Shown: positions 21,313-33,274 of the stretch, piece after piece
Layout: every line of letters starts with the position of its first letter
Numbering within the stretch: the stretch's first letter is position 1
Assembly: GCF_963576675.1 (NCBI RefSeq)
Contig: NC_088913.1
Location: 73,717,001-73,781,000, forward strand
Source of the DNA: Euphorbia lathyris
Taxonomy: Eukaryota > Streptophyta > Magnoliopsida > Malpighiales > Euphorbiaceae
Reading direction: 5' to 3'
Length of the DNA: 64,000 bases
The notes under the pieces: model-generated
Databases searched by the model: none
Seen by the model: the letters and a program-made list of their open reading frames with translations, nothing else
Told to the model about the DNA's origin: nothing
Position numbers and translations under genes: made by a program

Positions 21313-21659
21313 TGGATTTTATTTATAATTAATTTTGTTTTTTGGGAGGAAAAACATTAAGGGTATTTTTGTCTTTTAAGGTTATCTATTTGTGAGATGG
21401 GACTCATTTTTAAGTGTCACATTGGTCACAAAAACGTTTATCTGTCACTTTTCCGGTCGCACGCACAATTGATTTGGATTAAAGGGAGAATCAAATCGCC
21501 AATCGAAACTCGGTTGAAGGGAGGAAGCTGAGTCCGTGACGTAAGTAAAGGCGAGTGTTGTGGCTAGAGAGGGAGGAGCGGTGGATGCCAGATTGTAAGA
21601 TGTAGAGGCAGGTAATTCGACTGATGAAGACGAAGCGGAAGCAGAGGCTACTGATACCA
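21313..21659 (-). pseudogene. Copia 5' internal fragment next to LTR
   Basis: Minus-strand sequence beginning with the primer-binding site TGGTATCAGTAGCC (21646-21659, initiator-Met tRNA type). It is overlapped by a 71-codon Ser/Ala-rich open frame starting MVSVASASAS. The rest of the element is missing; the fragment abuts the TSD of RTE copy 2. The ORF has no recognisable gag domain and may be noncoding leader. Confidence 0.5.
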
Positions 21660-21883
21660 TGTTGATTATATGATGAGTATACGGTGAGGATATATGTATA
21701 ATAGAGATAGAGAGAGAAATAATGAATTCTCTTGATTAGAGTTAGACATAAAGCCTTATATATATAGTGTAGATACATGAGTTATTGTAGAACTAGGATA
21801 AACAATAAGTATTATGGACAATTATAAACACTAACTAGATAATAAATCTAATTAGGAGATAACGATCAACATTATCTCTAACA
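21660..21883 (-). mobile_element. Copia-type 5' LTR (224 bp)
   Basis: On the minus strand it reads TGTTAGAG...ATCAACA and is followed at once by a TGGTATCAGTAGCC primer site, the standard LTR/PBS arrangement of copia elements. No second LTR is present. It interrupts the NLR-unit flank just before its splice-donor-like word. It is duplicated at 25254-25477. Confidence 0.75.
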
Positions 21884-22283
21884 CGCGACTCACCTCTCTT
21901 TCGGGTAAGCTTGGCCTTCTGCTTGCTGATAGAGAAACAAATTATCCTAAATGCTGTAAGGTTTCAATTTGACATGTCCACGTGGATGCCTCAAAAGGTT
22001 TCACAATTGATTTGCCATAGCTTCTCGGATTTGCAAAAGCATTTTTTTTCTGATTTGGTTTCAAAACTTATGCTACAGTTGTTGCTTGAGTTATATTATT
22101 TTTTGTAGACTATTTACTTCATGATATTCTATTTCATTAATGCTTTTGAGGTTCACAATTTAAATTGTTTTTGTCTGATTTTGAAGTTCTTTCCATTGTT
22201 CTGTAAGTCTATGGAAACACTAGAAGTTTCTAACAACTAACAGAGTTGTTATGGTTTTTGTTTCCTTAAAAGAACTCAAATTG
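21884..22283 (+). repeat. NLR-unit flank, copy 3 (left part)
   Basis: Matches 9790-10150, including CACCTCTCTTTC(G)GGTAAGC and the T-rich intron-like sequence. It ends at AAAAGAACTCAAATTG (22268-22283), where an L1 LINE inserted. In the intact genome order this flank continues at 30120. The donor-like word has a C-A-G to C-G-G change here. Confidence 0.7.
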
Positions 22284-23177
22284 GGGCCTTCTGGTTCTTC
22301 TGCTAGGCTCTCCGGAGCCCCGAATAAGTACCTGAATTAGGGTATGGGCTTGTGTCGGTTGCTTTCCTTTCTGATGGATTTCTTTGTTTGGAATGTTAGA
22401 GGTGCGGCGAGCAAGGCAACCCGCATTCATGTTAATGATCTCATTAGACAATTTAACCCCTCTTGCTTTGTTCTTCTAGAAACCAAAGTCAGTGGTTCTA
22501 AAGCAGATGAGGTGGTTAGAAAGTTTAAGAGTTGGAATTGTGTCAGATCGGAGGCTACTGGCCGGGCTGGGGGGATTTGGCTTTTTTGGAAGCCAGGTCG
22601 AATCATGATTGATATTATTACATTGGACAGACAATTCATCCATTGTAAGGTTTGCTTCCCTGGGAATAGACCTTTCTTTGTTACCTTTGTTTATGCCGAT
22701 CCTGTTTTATCTAATCGGAAAAGACTGTGAGAGATTCTTCATTCTGTTAGCTCTATTATGGTGGAGGCGTGGTTGGTGGCTGGGGACTTTAATGGCATTG
22801 CCCTTTTGAGCGATCAGAGAGGAGGGGGCAATCATTATGTTAACCGGTGCCTGAATCACAAGCAAAATATGGATCTTTGTGGTCTTTCGGACCTGGGAGC
22901 TGCCGGTCATAAGTTTACTTGGAACAGAAATAGTGTGTTTGTCCGGCTGGATAAGGTGTACGCCAATGTTGCGGCTATCTGTAGGTTTCCTGAGGTTAGT
23001 GTGCTTAATCTCCCTTTTCGCCACTCTGACCATTGCCCCATCCTCATTAGGATGGTTAAAGGGAATCGGCTTAAAGGTAACAGACCTTTTAGGTACCTCG
23101 TGGCTTGGGACTCTCACCCTGAGTTTAAGAAGTTCGTTAAAGATAATTGGCAACCTCACTCGGATGTCCTTCTTGCT
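22284..23177 (+). pseudogene. L1 LINE 5' fragment (duplication unit 1)
   Basis: The first 894 bp of the L1 at 25878-30119, cut at the tandem-duplication junction. It encodes the start of the endonuclease (MDFFVWNVRGA, LLETKV, GDFNGI) but has TGA at 22728-22730 where unit 2 has TGG. It ends fused to antisense RTE sequence. Confidence 0.88.
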
Positions 23178-24889
23178 GCTGGTCTAATTGCCGTCCGGTA
23201 GAATTTTCCCTTCAATCTATTAGGCATGCCGGGATCACAAAGGAAACCCGTAGCACTCTTCCACTTCGACCAACCAGCTTTAATCCTATGAGCAACATCT
23301 CCATCTACTTCTCCATCCGTTTGGATAATAGATCCTAAATACCGGAAGCAATCCGAGGCCTGAACAACTCTCCCATCTAGGGTGATTGTCCCTGCCTCCC
23401 TACTCCTACGACCGCTAAAATTACACTCCAAATATTCTGTCTTACTTCGACTCAACTTAAAGCCTCTAGATTCTAGAGTTTGTCTCCATAGTTCCAACTT
23501 CCTCTCCACTCCTTCTTTCGTCTCATCAACCAACACAATATCATCTGCAAACAGCATGCACCATGGTATACCATCTTGAAGTGAACTTGTTAGTTCATCC
23601 ATAACGATGGCAAAAAGAAATGGGCTTAGTGCGGAACCTTGATGCACTCCAATCGTAATAGGAAACTCTTCAGTCTTCCCAACACTAGTACGTACACTCG
23701 TGCATACTCCCTCATACATGTCCTTTATGATGTCAATATATTTCCGCGAAATGCCTTTCCTTATCAAGGCCCACCAAAGTACTTCCCTTGGTACCTTATC
23801 ATATGCTTTCTCCAAGTCAATGAAAACCATATGGAAGTCTTTCTTCTTATTTCGATAGTGCTCCATTAATTGTCTCATTAGATGGATGGCTTCCATAGTT
23901 GATCTTCCCGGCATAAAGCCAAACTGGTTTTCCGAGATCTTCACCGTCCTCCTTAGCCTTTGTTCGATCACTCGCTCCCAAAGTTTCATAGTGTGACTCA
24001 TTAATTTGATTCCCCGATAGTTGGCACAATCTTGGACATCGCCTTTGTTCTTATACAAAGGGATTAAGGTACTTTTCCTCCATTCTGATGGCATCTTATT
24101 GTTTCTCCAAATTTTGTTGAAGAACGTCGTCAACCATTCGATTCCTCTTTCTCCCAAACATCTCCAAATCTCAATAGGGATGCCATCAGGTCCTACTGCT
24201 TTCTTCAACTTCATCTTACTTAATGCCATTTTGACTTCACCCTTTTGAATTCTCCGCAGGCATTCATGATTTATCATATCGTGATGGATACTTATATCTC
24301 CAACATCTTGTTGGCGATCTCCATTAAATAAGTCATCAAAATAGGACCTCCATCGTTCCTTGATATCCATATCTCCAGCTAGGACTTTCTGGTCCACATC
24401 CTTCACACATTTAACTTTTCCGAGATCTCGCGTCTTCCTATCTCTCATCCGAGCAATTCTATATATGTCTCTTTCCCCTTCTTTCGTATCCAATCTTGTA
24501 TACAGATCCCGATTCACCTTTGCTCTAGCATCTCGTATGACCTTCTTTACTTCCCTTTTAGCCTCTTTGTATTTTTCGTAGTTCTCGTCACTCCTACATT
24601 TCCCCAATAGTTTATAGGATTCTCTCTTACTCTTTACTGCTTGTCGTACTTCTTCTGTCCACCAAGATGTGTCCTTACCCGGTGACATGCTACCTTTAGA
24701 TTCCCGTAGAACTTCCTTCGCTACTTCCCTTATACTATGCTCCATCTTATTCCATATCGAATCTATATCTGAATCCATATTGCAAGTCCAAATATCTTTT
24801 TTGGTCATCTCATCCACAAATTTTTGTTGATTCTCCCCTTGCAATTTCCACCACTTAATCTTAGTCTCTGCTTGAGGTGTTTGTTTTCT
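23178..24889 (-). pseudogene. RTE LINE, copy 3 (both ends truncated)
   Basis: Identical, as far as I can see, to the matching part of RTE copy 2. It is open through the reverse transcriptase but lacks the endonuclease (5' truncation before duplication) and the C-terminus (cut at the junction). It is a duplication by-product and not an independent insertion. Confidence 0.9.
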
Positions 24890-25253
24890 TATAGAGAGAA
24901 CCACAATGGATTTTATTTATAATTAATTTTGTTTTTTGGGAGGAAAAACATTAAGGGTATTTTTGTCTTTTAAGGTTATCTATTTGTGAGATGGGACTCA
25001 TTTTTAAGTGTCACATTGGTCACAAAAACGTTTATCTGTCACTTTTCCGGTCGCACGCACAATTGATTTGGATTAAAGGGAGAATCAAATCGCCAATCGA
25101 AACTCGGTTGAAGGGAGGAAGCTGAGTCCGTGACGTAAGTAAAGGCGAGTGTTGTGGCTAGAGAGGGAGGAGCGGTGGATGCCAGATTGTAAGATGTAGA
25201 GGCAGGTAATTCGACTGATGAAGACGAAGCGGAAGCAGAGGCTACTGATACCA

Positions 25254-25477
25254 TGTTGATTATATGATGAGTATACGGTGAGGATATATGTATAATAGAG
25301 ATAGAGAGAGAAATAATGAATTCTCTTGATTAGAGTTAGACATAAAGCCTTATATATATAGTGTAGATACATGAGTTATTGTAGAACTAGGATAAACAAT
25401 AAGTATTATGGACAATTATAAACACTAACTAGATAATAAATCTAATTAGGAGATAACGATCAACATTATCTCTAACA
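25254..25477 (-). mobile_element. Copia-type LTR, duplicated copy
   Basis: Copy of 21660-21883 in duplication unit 2, followed on the minus strand by the same primer site and Ser/Ala-rich open stretch (25039-25254). Confidence 0.75.
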
Positions 25478-25861
25478 CGCGACTCACCTCTCTTTCGGGT
25501 AAGCTTGGCCTTCTGCTTGCTGATAGAGAAACAAATTATCCTAAATGCTGTAAGGTTTCAATTTGACATGTCCACGTGGATGCCTCAAAAGGTTTCACAA
25601 TTGATTTGCCATAGCTTCTCGGATTTGCAAAAGCATTTTTTTTCTGATTTGGTTTCAAAACTTATGCTACAGTTGTTGCTTGAGTTATATTATTTTTTGT
25701 AGACTATTTACTTCATGATATTCTATTTCATTAATGCTTTTGAGGTTCACAATTTAAATTGTTTTTGTCTGATTTTGAAGTTCTTTCCATTGTTCTGTAA
25801 GTCTATGGAAACACTAGAAGTTTCTAACAACTAACAGAGTTGTTATGGTTTTTGTTTCCTT

Positions 25862-28800
25862 AAAAGAACTCAAATTGGGGCCTTCTGGTTCTTCTGCTAG
25901 GCTCTCCGGAGCCCCGAATAAGTACCTGAATTAGGGTATGGGCTTGTGTCGGTTGCTTTCCTTTCTGATGGATTTCTTTGTTTGGAATGTTAGAGGTGCG
26001 GCGAGCAAGGCAACCCGCATTCATGTTAATGATCTCATTAGACAATTTAACCCCTCTTGCTTTGTTCTTCTAGAAACCAAAGTCAGTGGTTCTAAAGCAG
26101 ATGAGGTGGTTAGAAAGTTTAAGAGTTGGAATTGTGTCAGATCGGAGGCTACTGGCCGGGCTGGGGGGATTTGGCTTTTTTGGAAGCCAGGTCGAATCAT
26201 GATTGATATTATTACATTGGACAGACAATTCATCCATTGTAAGGTTTGCTTCCCTGGGAATAGACCTTTCTTTGTTACCTTTGTTTATGCCGATCCTGTT
26301 TTATCTAATCGGAAAAGACTGTGGGAGATTCTTCATTCTGTTAGCTCTATTATGGTGGAGGCGTGGTTGGTGGCTGGGGACTTTAATGGCATTGCCCTTT
26401 TGAGCGATCAGAGAGGAGGGGGCAATCATTATGTTAACCGGTGCCTGAATCACAAGCAAAATATGGATCTTTATGGTCTTTCGGACCTGGGAGCTGCCGG
26501 TCATAAGTTTACTTGGAAAAGAAATAGTGTGTTTGTCCGGCTGGATAAGGTGTACGCCAATGTTGCGGCTATCTGTAGGTTTCCTGAGGTTAGTGTGCTT
26601 AATCTCCCTTTTCGCCACTCTGACCATTGCCCCATCCTCATTAGGATGGTTAAAGGGAATCGGCTTAAAGGTAACAGACCTTTTAGGTACCTCGTGGCTT
26701 GGGACTCTCACCCTGAGTTTAAGAAGTTCGTTAAAGATAATTGGCAACCTCACTCGGATGTCCTTCTTGCTGCTGAGGAGTTCAGGAGGAATGTGGCTGG
26801 GTGGAATAAAAACACCTTTGGCTACATTATCAGAAGGAAAAACAAGCTTTTAAGAACAATGGAGGGCATTCAGCGTTGCTTGGAGGCCCGTTTCGACCAT
26901 AGCTTGAGTGGTCAACTTAGATCTCTCTAAAACGAGTTGGAGGCTGTGCTTAGACAGGAAGAGCTTCTTTGGTTCCAGAAGTCAAGGAAGGCTTGGATTA
27001 AAGACGGGGACCGGAATACCAGATTCTTCCACCTCTCCACTATCATTAGAAGACAGAGGAATAGGATCGATGCTATCAAGGATACTAATGGTAGTTGGGT
27101 TTTTGAGGAGGAGGACATTCGGCGCCTTGCTCTTGACTTCTACCAAGATCTGTTCAGAGAAGAAGAGGTGTTCTTGGAGAGTGCCTTCTCTGAGACGTCC
27201 TTTCCTCAGTTAGGGGAGGATGCTATTAGGGAAGCTTTCCATCCAATTGATCTCAAGGAAATTGATTTGGCCTTTGCCAGTATTGGTTCCACTAAGGCTC
27301 CTGGGATTGATGGCATCCCTGCTAGTTTCTTTCATAAGCACTGGGATACTGTAAAAGAGGGGATTTACAGTTTTGTGTTAGGAATTTTTGCTGGTTCTAA
27401 TGATATTAGGTTGGTTAATAAAACCCTCCTTGTTCTGATTCCTAAGGTTGATAAGCCCTCCTCCTTCCTTCAGATGAGACCTATCAGCCTCTGTAATGTT
27501 TTGTATAAAGCTATTACCAAGATTGTGGCGAACCGGATCCGGATGATCCTGCCAGACATTATCAGCCAGAACCAAGGGAGCTTTGTTCCTGGCAGACAAA
27601 TGATGGATAACGTTGTGATTGCCCAGGAGGTTGTCCATTCTATGAAGATTAAGAAAGGGAAGAGAGGGATTGTGGCTCTTAAACTAGATCTGGAGAAAGC
27701 CTACGATAGGCTTAACTGGAACTTTCTTCTGGATAGTTTAGCCAAAGCTGGTATCCCGGAGAGCTGGAGGAATTTGATTGAGAAGTGTATCTCCTCCCCT
27801 GTTTTCCAGGTTATGATTAATGGGGACATGTCTGAAGAGTTCTCTCCCTCCAGGGGTATTCGACAAGGGGATCCTATGAGCCCTTTCCTGTTTGTCATTG
27901 CCATGGAAAGACTCTCTCACCTGATTCAAGAAGCAGTTAACAAGGGGAGTCTCCACCCTGTCTCCATCAATAGACATTGCCCTCCTATTACTCATTTGTT
28001 CTTTGCTGATGATGTGATGCTTTTTGTGGAGGGGAGTGTGGAGCAAATTAAGATTGTGATGGATATCCTCAAGTGCTTTTGTGAAGCCTCTGGCCAGAAG
28101 ATTAACATTCAAAAGTCCCGTATGCTTTGTTCTAATAACATGGATAACGGCTTGTGCAGAAGACTTAGTGAAGTCTCTGGCATCCCCCTGACCCAATCTT
28201 TGGGTAAGTATCTCGGGGTTCCTCTTCATAGTGAGAGGGTCTCTAAAGCCTCTTTTAAAGACATTTTGGATAAAACTAACGGTTTGTGCGCTAGCTGGAA
28301 AGCTAATTCTCTTTCCCTTGCTGGTTGCCTTACCCTTATCCAATCTGTCAACTGCGCAGCCCCTAACCACATCATGCAAGCCTGTAAACTTCCTGAGCCG
28401 ATTCTTAACGACCTTGATAAGATTAACCGGCGGTTCTTGTGGGGAGAGTCAGGTGAGGGAAAAAAGGTCCACCTGGTTCCTTGGAAAGAGGCCTGCCAGC
28501 CTAAAAACAGGGGGGGGGCTTGGTATAAGGCATGCGAAGGATAATAATAAAGTCCTCTTAATGAAGCTCCTTTGGAGGATGTGGCAATTCCCTTCCTCTC
28601 TTTGGGTCCGTCTTCTGTACGGCAAATATCGGAAAGACAAAATCTTCGGTGGTCCGAAGGAGAGGGTTGTCACCTGCTCCTTCCTCTGGAAAGGGCTTAG
28701 TGAAGTTTTTGCTGAGTTCTGTACGGGGATTGGGCTGGAGGTGGGCAATGGTAGATCCATTAGCTTCTGGGAGGACACCTGGATTGGTGATAAACCCCTT

Positions 28801-30135
28801 ATTGATGTGTGTAGATCCCCTCCGCCTAGTAATATCCGTCACTGGAAGGTTGCTGATGTGGTGGATTCGGAGGGTGACTGGATCTGGTCTAAGTTTGACT
28901 CTTTCCTTAGTCTGGAAACCCTCCTGAAAATTAGAGGAGTTAAGGTCAGCAACCTCGAGGAGGATAAAGACAAACATTGTTGGGCTTTGTCTAATAATGG
29001 CATCTATTCTTGTAAATCGGCCTATGAAGCCTTTTCCTCTAGTAGGGAGTATCCTCCTTTGGAGATTTGGAAGACTATTTGGGCCCTTAAAATCCCTTAT
29101 CGAATTAGGAGTTTTTTGTGGTTAGGGGTTAAAGACAGGCTGCTCACCAATGTGGATAGGCAGAGGAGGCACTTGACTGAATCAGGAACCTGTAGTAGAT
29201 GCAGGGGTCATATGGAGACACTTTGCCATGCTCTGAGGGATTGCCCTAATAGTCAGAAGATTTGGGAGGGGGTTTTTCCTGCCCATACCCTTCCTCCCTT
29301 CATGGCTCATTCTGCAATTGACTGGTTCTCTGAGGGCGCTAAGGGGAAGTTATTGGCCAATATGGAGCACGGCGACATTTTCTTTGCTCTTATCTGTCAC
29401 CATATTTGGAAATGGAGGAATGATGAGTTATTTGCTAAGAAAACTACCTTTATTCCTGATTTATTAAACTTCTTTTCCAAAAAACTTTCGGTTATTTTGC
29501 AAAGTTCTAAAGGGGAGCCCCTGGGTAATCCCTCCCCGGCTAAGGTGGTCCACTTGGTTGGTTGGAGTAAGCCTATTGAAGGGGTAGTGAAGTTGAATAC
29601 GGATGGCTCCTGCCTTAGCAATGGCAGAATTGCTGCCGGAGGAGTTCTTCGGGATGCTGGTGGAGCTTGGCTGGCTGGGTTTACCCATAACTTGGGATTG
29701 GGCTCGGCCTTTTCTGCAGAGCTCTGGGGGATTCTGTCAGGTATTAAGCTTGCCATTCGCATGGGAATTAAGAAGCTGGTGGTGGAATCTGACAATTTGG
29801 AGGCTATCAATAGGATTTCTGCTTCCCAAGTTTCTTATCTCTCTTGCCAGAACCTTATCAAAGCCATTTTGAGGCTTCGTCCTGCTTTTGAGGTTATTAG
29901 GTTCTCCCATATTTTTAGGGAGCAAAACCGTGTGGCGGATTGCTTAGCTACGGCTGGGCATGGGGGGATGTTAGGTGTTTCTACCCTTTCTATTCCTCCT
30001 TCTTCTATTTTGTCCCTTCTGCTTGAGGATAGGGTTGGGGTCAGCCACCCTAGGCTGATTCCGGGTTAGGCTTTCGTTTTGTTTGTTTGTTTTTTTTTTC
30101 CTTCTCCTACCAAAAAAAAAAAAGAACTCAAATTG
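25862..30135 (+). mobile_element. L1-type LINE with 16-bp TSD
   Basis: The element spans 25878-30119 between AAAAGAACTCAAATTG at 25862-25877 and 30120-30135. It starts GGGCCTTCTGG, encodes ORF2 almost at once and ends in poly(A) at 30112-30123. ORF1 (gag-like) is absent, so the copy is probably 5'-truncated. It inserted in the NLR-unit flank; the target word also occurs uninterrupted near 370 and 10150. Confidence 0.9.
25938..30069 (+). pseudogene. L1 ORF2: endonuclease, reverse transcriptase, RNase H (two breaks)
   Basis: Three domains are readable in order. The APE endonuclease has WNVRGA, GDFNGI and RHSDHCPI. The reverse transcriptase has APGIDGIPASFF, GSFVPGRQ, KLDLEKAYD, and FADDVMLF at about 28002-28025. 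The C-terminal zinc-binding module (CSRCRGHMETLCHALRDC) and RNase H (LNTDGSCLSNG, ESDNLEAI, NRVADCLA) follow, as in plant L1s. Breaks: an in-frame TAA at 26928-26930 between endonuclease and RT, and a frameshift at the nine-G run 28510-28518. Everything else is open, so the copy is young. A cDNA-competent product is unlikely without repair of both lesions. Confidence 0.9.
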
Positions 30136-30458
30136 AGAGAGTTGTTTAAGAAATTAGAAAATGGTAACTACAACCAAAGAATTGCATTGAACACTCATTA
30201 CTAGAAAGAGAAACATACATACAAAGATTTGAAGAAAAACCATAAGAAATTCAACATCTTGAGACATGGCATTGCACTTTCCTCTATTTTGTATTGATTT
30301 CAGTTGATGAGTTCAAGCCTACCAAATCCATTAGCAGAACACACAATTTCAGAACCAATGTATGCATCATGTATCAAGGACAAAGACCTCAAATTATGCA
30401 AATTCTCCAGAACAACTATTGGACACTGCTGCCAAATTTGGTATACAAGTTATGTGCG
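30120..30458 (-). pseudogene. NLR-unit flank and LRR relic, copy 3 (right part)
   Basis: Continues the flank interrupted by the L1, then repeats the LRR relic seen at 540-740 and 10308-10505 (minus strand). It is colinear with the other two units. Confidence 0.6.
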
Positions 30459-32038
30459 TCACGACCAAATCTTTACTCCATTTATACCTTCAATACTCTT
30501 CTTGAATTCCTCGGTCATTTCATAAACTTGAAATAGCTCAAGAGGGGATACAAACTTCAACCTCTCGGGAACCCTCCGCAGTCTCATCAGCCTTCCCAAG
30601 AATAAATTCTTGAGACACGGCATTGCACCATTCTCTATTCTCCATTCCGTCAGTTCTGGTAATGATATGAGTACCAGAACTTCAAGTTGTGGAAATCCAT
30701 TGGCAGAGCAAACCATTTCTAAACCATTGTAAGCATCTTCCAAGTGCAAATACCTCAAATTAGGAAACTTTTCTAGAATAACCATTGAATCTTCTTTTAA
30801 TTCAGACCTGTACAGAATTAGCTTGGTAAGACTTGCTGGTAGAAATTCCAGGCTATGTTCTACTATTTTTCCTTTTAAAACTGCTTTGGTGAGATCTTCA
30901 CAGGCAGACAGTTGTTCCAACTTTGGAAATGAAGTTCCACGTGGCATTTTCATCTTTAACGAACGAAGAAGGCCTGATGCAACACATGGAGATTTTAAGA
31001 GCACCTCAACTTCCTCTCCTGTTTCGAAATATACTGCTAGATTTCGAAGGTTAGTCAACTGAAACACATCATTGTCTTTGGTTAGACTCTTAGCTGTTAC
31101 ACGCTTGCGCGTCTCTAGATTTCTTAACGATTTGAGTGAAAGCACATCATTACAATCAAGTAACAAATGCCTCAAACTCTCCAATTTCATGCTTAAAATG
31201 GACACTGATGAGTTTCTCAGATCAAGAGTGTATAAACCCTCAAGGTTGCGTAAACATAATGGCATTGATGGTGCAATCCTAATCGTTCGGTAAATACCTC
31301 TTAATCCGAGATATCTCAGGTGAATCAGGTTCCCTATTTCTCTAGGTATGTCATGAACATGAGATCAACATTCTCAATTTTCAAAACTCTAAGGAGTCTC
31401 AAGTTCTTGAAAATGAATTTTGCTTGCTGTTTTGTCATATGCTGCATGCCCTGAGCAAAATAAAGAAGAGAACGGATCCCGGAATCATCTTTTCCAACCA
31501 GCGGCACACGAGACATTAGAACACCATAATTTTGTAAACTGTATTCGGACTCATGAAGATGCAAAGCCAACCTACGTGACTGACCAGTCACAGCAGTTGA
31601 GAGAAAAGTCCAAGCGCTCGAGTTGTATTCGCTATGCTCAACAACTCTAAGGAAGCTTTCTTCCTTTGCCTTCAATATGCATAGATCTCGCACAAGATCA
31701 TGCATCCGGCAGATTTTGATTCCAGTACCTGTGTGATCCCTTTTGCTCACTTGAACCATGCTTCTGCGAACAATCTCTTCCAAGTATCCTTCTGCTATAT
31801 CTTCCATTGTTTCATCTCCTTGTTGCTGTATGAAGCCTTCAGCAATCCACATTCGAATTAATGTCCTCTTCTTAATTGGCCAATCCTCAGGAAATTGGGA
31901 AAGACAGAGAAAGCATGGTTTCAAGTGAAACGGCAATGCCTGGTAACTCAAAGCTAATATACTACGAACATGATTATCCAATGTATTGATGTTTCGTTGC
32001 ACTGTTTTCCACTCGTTCACGTTCTCCTTTGTTGCCAA
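30459..32038 (-). pseudogene. CC-NB-LRR gene, 5'-truncated and frameshifted (NLR copy 3)
   Basis: Closest to the intact copy at 10692-13418. The 5' part is missing: sequence identity ends abruptly at 32038, just after the GLPL region of NB-ARC, so the coiled coil, P-loop and kinase-2 are gone. The remaining coding sequence holds RNBS-D (PEDWPIKKR), MHD and the LRRs. It is split by a one-base deletion near 31355-31365 (frame 31334-32038 against frame 30459-31265). It has an LRR block deletion (near 31190) and its own C-terminal variant. It is not functional as an NLR. Confidence 0.88.
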
Positions 32039-32137
32039 GAGAAATAAGCAAAAGGAGTATTATAAAGGGTTACAAGAGAAATAAGAAACAAAGGGGGAAA
32101 GTTGGAACTTAGAAAAAGAAGTCCTAAAATTGGAACT
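32039..32137. other. Breakpoint filler between two NLR remnants
   Basis: About 100 bases of A-rich sequence, unrelated to either side, between truncated NLR copy 3 and the next LRR relic. Confidence 0.4.
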
Positions 32138-32813
32138 TCATTGAAGGTATATGCTGCACTTTGTCAAATCCTCTCCTTGCACTCCATTTCTGACTTTAAC
32201 CCTCTTCTCAAATTCTTCCGCCATATATAGGACTTTCGATTCTTGAAGAGTAGTTACAAACTTCAATCCTTGAGGGATCATACTCAGTTCTTTTAGGCTT
32301 CTCAAGTACAAAGTTCTGAGACATGGCACTGTATCTTTCTCAATTCTCCATTTTTTTACATCTAAACATTCGAGTCGAAGAATGTCAAGCTGGCAAAATC
32401 CGTTGGCCGAGCAGACTGTTTCTGAACCTTTGTATCCATCATCTTCCAAGGACAAAAACCATAGGATTATGTAACTTGGTTAGAACAATCATCGGATCAT
32501 GCTTTAATTCTGACCTACACAATATCAACTTGGTAAGCTTGCTGGTAGAAATTCCAGACTATGACTCACAGTACCGACATCTTCTGATATTGACAGCCTG
32601 AAAGTGCTTCCAAACTTGGAAATGAACTCTTCAACGAGATTCTCTTCTTCAAGGAAGGAAGACGACCATATGCAACACTAAGAGATAACAACACAACCTC
32701 AACTTCCTCTGAGAATTTGAATTCTACTGCTAATTTTCGAAGATTGGTCAACTGAAACATTGCGGATTTTCTGTTTAGATTCTTAGATTTCACATGCTTC
32801 GGACTCTAGATTT
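32138..32813 (-). pseudogene. NLR leucine-rich-repeat relic (second subfamily)
   Basis: The minus-strand frames at 32138-32455 (VCSANGFCQLDILRLECL, then SLKELSMIPQGLKFV) and 32566-32793 (MFQLTNLRKLAVEF) are the C-terminal LRR portion of an NLR. They resemble the relic at 7600-8840. Frames are broken between 32460 and 32560. Homology stops at 32814, exactly where copia gag sequence begins. Confidence 0.75.
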
Positions 32814-33212
32814 CACATTGTTGGTTCCTTCGTAGGTGACTTCCAGTTTCTTCCAGATCTCTTGCGCCGACTCACAACCTGATATCTTATTATATTCTGC
32901 AGCATCAAGCGCACAGTGAAGCATATTTATAGCCGAAGCGTGATTTTGTAGCTTCTTGAGATCATCCTCTGTCCATTTGGCCCCAGCTTTGACAACTGTT
33001 TGGCCAGCCACAACTTCAACAGGAACAAACGGGCCTTGGACTATTGAAAGCCATGCACTCATGTTTGTTGCCTGAATAAAGTTTTTCATCCTATTCTTCC
33101 AGAAGGTATAGTTAGACCCGAAGAATAGGGGAGGCCGAGTAATGGACAGCCCCTCAGGTAAGATCTGAGTTGTTTGGTTTCCTGGGAGAAACCGAGTGCT
33201 GTTTTCAGCCAT
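32814..33212 (-). pseudogene. Copia gag, 3'-truncated
   Basis: From its ATG at 33210-33212 the frame encodes the N-terminal part of a copia gag: PPLFFGSNYTFWKNRMKNFI, DDLKKLQNHASAINML and AQEIWKKLEVTYEGTNNVK, typical of the UBN2-type capsid region. It breaks off at 32814 into NLR sequence after about 130 codons. Gag would form the virus-like particle. No other internal part of this element is present. Confidence 0.85.
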
Positions 33213-33260
33213 AGTGGGGATCAGCTCAAGGTAGTTAAACCTTTAACAGTGAGCTTTTAG

Positions 33261-33272
33261 GCTCTGATACCA
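33261..33272 (-). promoter_or_regulatory. Copia primer-binding site (initiator tRNA-Met)
   Basis: TGGTATCAGAGC on the minus strand, two bases inside the LTR end at 33275. It is the complement of the initiator tRNA-Met 3' end. Confidence 0.9.
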
Positions 33273-33274
33273 CT

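Larger units (their letters stand above)
19584..23177. repeat. Tandem duplication, unit 1 (3,594 bp)
   Basis: This unit is followed directly by a near-identical unit at 23178-26771, offset exactly 3,594. It runs from inside RTE copy 2, through the 21.3-21.9 kb copia LTR fragment and the NLR-unit flank, to inside the endonuclease of an L1 LINE. The junction at 23174-23181 shares GCTG with both parents. I noticed three substitutions between the units: 22730 A/26324 G, 22879 G/26473 A, and 22925 C/26519 A. Confidence 0.93.
23178..26771. repeat. Tandem duplication, unit 2 (3,594 bp)
   Basis: The second copy of 19584-23177. Its left edge cuts into the RTE (its last ~136 codons are lost) and its right edge runs smoothly into the rest of the L1 LINE. 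That order shows unit 2 carries the original L1 and unit 1 the original RTE 3' end. Confidence 0.93.

Noticed and set aside
27378..28379. Long minus-strand open frames inside the L1 LINE
   Set aside because: They mirror the reverse-transcriptase coding strand and have no domain similarity.
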